A stretch of DNA of 11,821 bases from Cephalothrix spiralis. Lineage: Eukaryota; Nemertea; Palaeonemertea; Archinemertea; Cephalotrichidae. The notes under the pieces were generated by a model. The model did not search any database and was not told the DNA's origin. It worked only from the letters and a program-made list of their open reading frames with translations. The number at the start of each line of letters is the position of its first letter. Position 1 is the first letter of the stretch. This document shows, piece by piece, positions 7,208-11,821 of this stretch. Location: positions 1 through 11,821 of the forward strand of contig JAUCNG010365596.1 of NCBI GenBank assembly GCA_032353305.1. The letters are read 5' to 3'. The position numbers were made by a program, and so were the translations under genes.

Positions 7208-7542
7208 TCTGTAGAAGAACTTTTGCTAATAAAAAATACTTAAGTGTAAAGCGCAGCCACAAAAAGCCAACTGTAGCGTGAACTACAAGTTTATTTCAAA
7301 AGTAAAAAAACAGAAACATGAAACTTCAGTATTTTTTTTCGGAACTGTTGAACTTTGTATCAATCAGATTCATATATGCCATATCAATGAAATAATTATC
7401 TAATTACATGTACTTAGTAAAAGTTATTTATTTGATATACTGTGCTTCTTAAATTATAATGAATAGTTGCTTTAAAAATGTATAAATTGTCTTTATTCCA
7501 AAATAGTTTCTTTTTTCTTTCAGAATTTTGAGAAATACTAAT

Positions 7543-7601
7543 ATGATTATCGATAATATTGATGCATTTAAGGCTTGGCTTACAAAGACTCTTACTCCAA
7601 T
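7543..7601 (+). CDS. RBM26: RBM26-like coding exon 1
   Basis: Encodes residues 1-19 and two bases of codon 20. The exon begins at 7524 after the acceptor TTTCTTTCAG and ends before the donor GTAAGT at 7602. The ATG has A at -3 and starts the conserved MIIDN motif. The frame upstream of the ATG is open to the acceptor, so a slightly longer N-terminus would be possible only if the preceding exon were coding. Confidence 0.92.
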
Positions 7602-10397
7602 GTAAGTATCTATTATAAATCATGATAATTTTTCATTAGTTATAATTTATAAAATTTTATGATAAAATTTCGTACATTGAGGACCATGTCATATATACGA
7701 TGCCTTTGTTTGCATAAGAAAAATTAGATTAATTTAACATTAAAACAAGGGGCTCTGAAGTTTGTCAAAATAATTTTATTTTCAGTATTATGTAAGATGT
7801 ATTTGAAATATTTTCTTAAATTTACAATGATGTCAAAAATTTGCTTTCAGTTGCGATGCTGACCCAATTGCTCTTTCCAAATATGTTGTAGCTTTGATCA
7901 AGAAAGACAAGCCAGAAGCTGAACTTCAAAAGTTATGTGCTGACCAACTTGATGTTTTTCTTCAAGACAGTAAGTTATTGGGGAGATCCTGATTATGGCA
8001 TGATCAAGCACTGCAGATAAATAAATATTGCACACTCCTGGGAAATATTTCGAAAAATATAAGATTGCTATCAGCAGTGACATACGTTACTACGACCAAT
8101 CGCATGTCAATTTCATTGACCTCCCTATAAACAAAGAGAGAAGGGGCTCTCAAATCTTGCTGTTTTTGCAGCTAAGTGCGCACTACACATATTTATACTA
8201 ACTAAGGAACCCAAAATACTGTCGATTCCAAGGATCTGATACCACACCAATGCTTCATTCAGATGTGAATATGGAAGCGCTTCACAGATCTTCACAGCAC
8301 CGGACATGTATTGGAAAGGATACCAAAACGTACTTTTAAAGATTTTCTACGTTTACTTTTAAAAAAAATCTGCTCTTTCACTATTGTCAATTTATCTTGG
8401 CTTAGGTGATTTCGAATGATTTTTGGAACCTGGCAACACATTTTACCAATTCCAATCTTAAATTTTTGATCGATCTGGATCGATTAATCGCGGCCTGCAT
8501 TGATTACACTTGTAATTGTATCTATTCTTTGGTTTATTAATTTGTTTCTATGAATGAATTTTTAAGCAACTATGTATTTAAGAATTTAAAGCTAATAGTT
8601 ATTAAAGAAAGCCCAAGGATAGATGTTTGATTTTAAATTTTCGTTTGATTTCTAGCCAGACGGTATTGTTGATATTGTTTATATATATTTCAGAAACAAA
8701 ATTCTTCATTGATGAACTGTTTGAAGGACTTAACAATAAAGCTTATTTAGCTGATGCAGAAAACAGAGCTCCTGGAAACGATGGCCCCGTCCCTCCAATT
8801 GTTCCTCCTCCACCTCCTGTGGAAATAAAATCAGAACCAGTGTTGGAAGTTAAGAAAGAAAATGAGGTATGCTTTGTAGTTAAATAGTTTTCCGTTTATA
8901 GTGTTACAGTATAGTGGCGCCGAGACGGAGAAGTAACCGGGCTGGAGCCCCAGGGCCCGGGTTTTTGGACATGAAATAGACCCACGCCGTTAAGCTGAGG
9001 GAGGGTTGCCACCCTCCCCCTAAGACCCCCCTTTCGCCGCGCTTCGCTCGCGCTGCCTTCGGCCTCACAGGTTAAATTTACCAAGGGAGCCCGGTTTTAA
9101 TTAATACCCCGTGGCCCGGCGCAGCCCCTGGAACTTCCTCGTGACGTAAATGGGAGTTGGGACATGGCAACATAATGAAAAAATCTTAGGAAAACCTTTT
9201 TCTTTAAAAACATATCAAATAAAGAAAGCCTTAAGAGCCATCTTTTGGCTACTCTTTGACCTAATAAGCTAAAAGTAAAATATTATATCCACCCCGTGTC
9301 TAGCCAAAATTTATGAAAAACTTCAGTTTTCAAGAGAGACAAAATCTACTGGGCTTTTTCGAGATCTGCGTATTTGCACTGCGAATGTACGTAAATTAGA
9401 CAAAATAATAGCAGGAACTTGTTGATGTAGGTCATATTGATATTTGTTGGTAGTCCATTTATGTTTAAATGTATTTGCAACAGATAGAAATATGACCCTT
9501 ATCTACAGAAACCCGCTGTTATTTTTTAGATTAGCGCATGCACAGTGCGGAAACTGAAATGCGCAGCTCTCGAAAAGGGCCAAATAATTTCTTTTTTTAA
9601 AAAGTGTTTCTGAAAACTAGAGATCATCTATTTTTCTCTCTCATTATGACGCCATAAAAAGGCTTGTTGCTTAATTTTTATTTGTTTTATCAATCTGTAG
9701 GAGCCCGAAACTACTACTACAGTAGAATCTACTACTCCGGTTGAAAAGAAGGTGGAGAAACCCCAGGATGCAATAACACGTGACGATCGTAAAAGACGAT
9801 CAAGAAGTAGAAGTCCATATTATACAAGGAATAATCGGTGAGTTATTAGAGATCAGGGGGAGGGGTTAGAAAATGTATGACACCACTGTTTAAAAACCGC
9901 TTTAAAAAAAATCAAAATCCATTTCTTTTCTTTCCGCCATAACGGCTTTTTTCAGATCGATAAAAAATCAGTATAATTTCTGAACCAGTTTCAGCGTGTG
10001 GTCTTTGAATCGCTTACAGCGATAACATACTTAAGATTATATAGTACTTGAGATAATAAACAAAAAACCTTGAAAGATAATAAAACTCATGCTTATCATT
10101 TTTATTCCAGTGGTGATTTCCGTGGCGGGGACAGAAGACCTTTCGGCCGTGGCCGTGGAGGGGACAGAAGAGTAGAAGAACGAACTGATAGATTTAGGGG
10201 TCGATTAGGATATCGTCGCCGAAGTAGGTCAAGAAGCTGGTCCCCTAGGAATCGATCTCCTTCCAATCTAAGATTCCGCAGATCTCGATCATATACTCCA
10301 CCCTTCAGATCTAGGTCAAGATCTCCAACAAGAAGGTCAAGGTCACCACGATCAAGATCTCGTTCAAGATCTAGATCGAGAGGTAGGATTAATACAA
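7543..10397 (+). CDS. RBM26: RBM26/RBM27 orthologue, N-terminal part, five coding exons (3' end outside window)
   Basis: RBM26 and RBM27 (swm in Drosophila) are nuclear RNA-binding proteins linked to the poly(A)-tail exosome targeting machinery and mRNA export surveillance. Coding exons are 7543-7601, 7851-7969, 8694-8866, 9701-9837 and 10111-10382 or 10397. Every junction is GT-AG and the frame is continuous for about 253-258 codons. Residues 1-75 form the PWI-like N-terminal domain: MIIDN, KAWLTKTL, CDADPIALSKYVVALIKKDKP, then LCADQLDVFLQ and FFIDELFEGL. These match human RBM26 (MIIEN, KSWLSKTL, CDADPSALAKYVLALVKKDK, LCIDQLDVFLQ). After this come a proline run, a Lys/Glu linker, an RG-rich patch and an RS domain. 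The family's CCCH zinc finger and RRMs should follow downstream. RBM26 versus RBM27 cannot be separated here, since most invertebrates have a single gene. Confidence 0.94.
7851..7969 (+). CDS. RBM26: RBM26-like coding exon 2, core of the PWI-like domain
   Basis: A 119-bp exon between the acceptor GCTTTCAG and the donor A|GTAAGT. It encodes residues 21-59 with the CDADP signature, the helix SKYVVALIKKDK and ADQLDVFLQD. This is the most conserved block of the RBM26/27 N-terminus. Confidence 0.95.
7970..8693 (+). other. RBM26-like intron 2, no gene seen
   Basis: AT-rich intron. A small hairpin, ATCGATC-TG-GATCGAT, lies at 8469-8484. A 60-residue minus-strand open frame (8307-8125) has no recognised family. 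Confidence 0.6.
8694..8866 (+). CDS. RBM26: RBM26-like coding exon 3, domain end and proline-rich linker
   Basis: A 173-bp exon after the acceptor TATTTCAG, ending at GAG before the donor GTATGC. It encodes residues 61-117. FFIDELFEGLNNKAYL closes the PWI-like domain and aligns with IFVEKLFDAVNTKSYL of human RBM26. A proline run (VPPIVPPPPP) and a charged tail with IKSE and VKKE, which fit the SUMO acceptor consensus, follow. Reading through the donor gives a stop soon afterwards. Confidence 0.93.
8910..9150. mobile_element. GC-rich inverted-repeat element in RBM26-like intron 3
   Basis: An island of high GC in an AT-rich intron. The left part (GAGACGGAGAAGTAACCGGG, then CTGGAGCCCCAGGGCCCGGG) resembles the reverse complement of the right part (CACGAGGAAGTTCCAGGGGC, then TGCGCCGGGCCACGGGG), giving imperfect ends of about 40 bp. 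The middle contains a perfect GGGAGGGT-TGCC-ACCCTCCC hairpin at about 8999-9018 and CGCTTCGCTCGCGC. It is probably a non-autonomous element; the family is not recognised and the boundaries are approximate. Confidence 0.55.
9151..9700 (+). other. Remainder of RBM26-like intron 3, no gene seen
   Basis: AT-rich sequence leading to the acceptor CAATCTGTAG. No coding similarity and no repeat with clear ends was found. Confidence 0.6.
9701..9837 (+). CDS. RBM26: RBM26-like coding exon 4, acidic/Thr linker into first RS motif
   Basis: A 137-bp exon between the acceptor CAATCTGTAG and the donor CG|GTGAGT. It encodes residues 118-162: a Glu/Thr-rich stretch (EPETTTTVEST), a Lys/Glu stretch, then RDDRKRRSRSRSP. 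The frame joins both neighbouring exons without a stop. The low-complexity linker is poorly conserved, so the call rests mainly on the splice sites, phase and RS motif. Confidence 0.88.
10111..10397 (+). CDS. RBM26: RBM26-like coding exon 5, RG-rich and RS domain
   Basis: The exon follows the acceptor TTTATTCCAG. It encodes from residue 164 an Arg/Gly-rich patch (FRGGDRRPFGRGRGGDRR), then from about residue 201 a dense Arg-Ser domain. This corresponds to the RS region that precedes the CCCH zinc finger in RBM26/27. Two donors 15 bp apart are usable in the same phase: G|GTAGGA (exon end 10382) and A|GTAAGC (exon end 10397, the better match). The DNA is a repetitive run of AGA, TCN and CGN codons with many AGATCT hexamers. 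Confidence 0.9.
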
Positions 10398-11821
10398 GTA
10401 AGCTTTTCTTTTTAATAAATAAAATTGCACTGGCATTGGTGTTTTTCCTCTATCATGTTTAAAAGATAAGTGCACTCAATGGTTTATTCTAGTTTATTAA
10501 CTCTCTTTTTTACTGCCCTTACTAATGTACACAATGCATGTTTTAAAACAAGAATAATCATTTGCATTGTCTGCTTACTAATTTTTTCATTGTAGTACTA
10601 ATTAGAGAATAATCCCATGTTTTTCGAAGAATATAAAATCATATAGCCCGATAATACGTCTCTATTTTAATATAATGCCCTACTTTCTAAGACCAAGGCA
10701 CTATTGGTCACTATTGCGTAATAGTGCCATCGTTATGTATGCATGATCAAGTAGTCTACTCATGAATTTTTCATACAAATTATATCAAAATAAAGACACG
10801 TCATGTGGTACAAATGATCAAATAAGACTATGAAATATTTTAAGTTGGAAGTTAAAATTGAATTTGAATGAAGGTGCGATATAATGAAACTTTCGAGGAG
10901 TATTTTTCTAATAATGTTGTAATATAGCTCAGAATTTGGGTTTAGGTACCCAGCCACCCCCAAAATGGCATGTAAAATTTTAAAAATGGCCTCCCCTATT
11001 TTAAGTGCGCGGTGGAATTATGGATCCCCCTGTTGGGATTCGATATAAAAAAGCATACAAATTGCTAAAGGAAGCATTTTTACAATAAAATTTCAAAAAA
11101 AATAACAAAAATGAAATTTTTTTTTAAATAATGGGATTACATTTAGCGATTTGATATATTTTGCACTATAGTACATATATATACAAAATCTGGACTTGTT
11201 TCTGGACGTCGTATAGCAATTTCCCCCCGCATGTTTCTTTTCATCTGTATTTCCGTAAGTGCCCAGAAAATTACATAAATAACCTTAGATTGCTAAGGTA
11301 GTTGACTTTGGATATTAGGGCATTTGCAATAGCCAACGTTTTACTAACGTTGTACTGAAAATCTATTTTGATTGCTTTTTAATGACACATTAACCCTTCA
11401 AAATGTTCGACGTGTTGCTATAACATTGAATGCTTGTATTTGAATTAATTCAATTGCGTATTTATGTTATTGCATCTTATAAATAGTTAACCGGAAAATT
11501 GCCATGTGATATCAGTGTGTGATATCACTAAATATTGACAGTCGTGTGACTTAATTAGTATTAAATGTATACATATAAATATTTGATCTAGTAAATGCTC
11601 GCGAATTTTTACATTGAGAGTCGTTTTGTATGTATAAAAGCTGTCATTAACATATACACAATTGGACGGAAAAATTGGCGAGGGCAAAATTTGTACCATT
11701 TTCGGCCCTCCCCCCAACGGTTTTGCATATTGGCGGGTAGTTGACCATCACAAACTATATATTTCTAGAAAGGTCTTGGAAAATGCTGATCCCTCGGGGG
11801 GGGGGGTTTAGATCTTTGCCC
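10398..11821 (+). other. RBM26-like intron 5 (start of), no exon recognised
   Basis: No continuation of the protein is recognisable up to the window end, so the next exon is outside. Minor structures are GGCACTATT/AATAGTGCC arms at 10697-10728, CCTTAG-ATTG-CTAAGG near 11283, GAGGGC/GCCCTC arms at 11680-11710, and a run of ten G near 11797. The stretch 11640-11821 has GC-rich patches and may be the edge of another repeat. Confidence 0.5.

Larger units (their letters stand above)
5999..7523 (+). other. Probable 5' UTR intron of the RBM26-like gene
   Basis: AT-rich, with no supported gene. It contains the short tandem repeat at 6659-6742, an AAGGGCCT...AGGCCCTT inverted repeat near 7037-7078, and a 25-bp near-perfect tandem duplication at 7158-7207. 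The stretch 6540-6790 is GC-richer and probably repeat-derived. The right end is the acceptor of coding exon 1. Confidence 0.5.

Noticed and set aside
8125-8307. 60-residue minus-strand open frame in RBM26-like intron 2
   Set aside because: It starts cleanly but has no recognised domain, no splice partners and no supporting context.
10070-10110. ATG at 10070 as a start for the RS-domain protein
   Set aside because: The bases before 10111 are intron, with a clear acceptor at 10101-10110. The true frame enters from exon 4.
1-11821. tRNA, rRNA, snRNA genes, CRISPR arrays, bacterial operons
   Set aside because: No tRNA B-box, no regular spacer-repeat array and no bacterial-type gene layout was found. 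The short tandem repeats are too few and lack spacers.

Overview
The window is animal nuclear DNA. Two spliced genes lie head to head, with canonical GT-AG introns in AT-rich sequence and many small transposon-like repeats. Both genes are recognised from protein similarity recalled from known families; no search was run. The species cannot be fixed. Short introns (about 250-1500 bp), low GC and miniature inverted-repeat elements fit an invertebrate.

Left half, minus strand (5658 down to 545, running off the left edge): the first six coding exons of WDR19/IFT144, a core subunit of the ciliary IFT-A complex. They encode about 204 residues covering the start of the N-terminal WD40 propeller. The first coding exon holds only Met-Lys, is preceded by an in-frame stop, and joins an exon that continues the family's N-terminus in frame.

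Centre (about 5659-5998): a short intergenic segment, probably a shared bidirectional promoter. It has an NRF1-like site and a likely non-coding first exon of the right-hand gene, ending at a strong donor at 5999.

Right half, plus strand (7543 to about 10397, running off the right edge): the first five coding exons of an RBM26/RBM27 orthologue (Drosophila swm). They encode a PWI-like N-terminal domain, a proline-rich and acidic linker, and an Arg-Gly then Arg-Ser region. The CCCH zinc finger and RRM of this family would lie beyond the window.

Repeats occupy much of the introns. A roughly 300-330 bp element is present twice in opposite orientation, at 956-1282 and 4855-5159. It carries about 21-bp terminal inverted repeats and an internal array of CCNNGG hexamers every 15-16 bp. 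The two copies flank WDR19 exons 2-5, so the pre-mRNA could pair across them. WDR19 intron 4 holds an element nested inside another (1797-2338, interrupted by 1863-2111) and a long foldback (2709-2908). A degenerate tandem array lies at 83-440, and a GC-rich inverted-repeat element at about 8910-9150. No RNA gene, CRISPR array or complete transposase gene was seen. The most unusual feature is the CCNNGG-array repeat family and its arrangement around the WDR19 exons.
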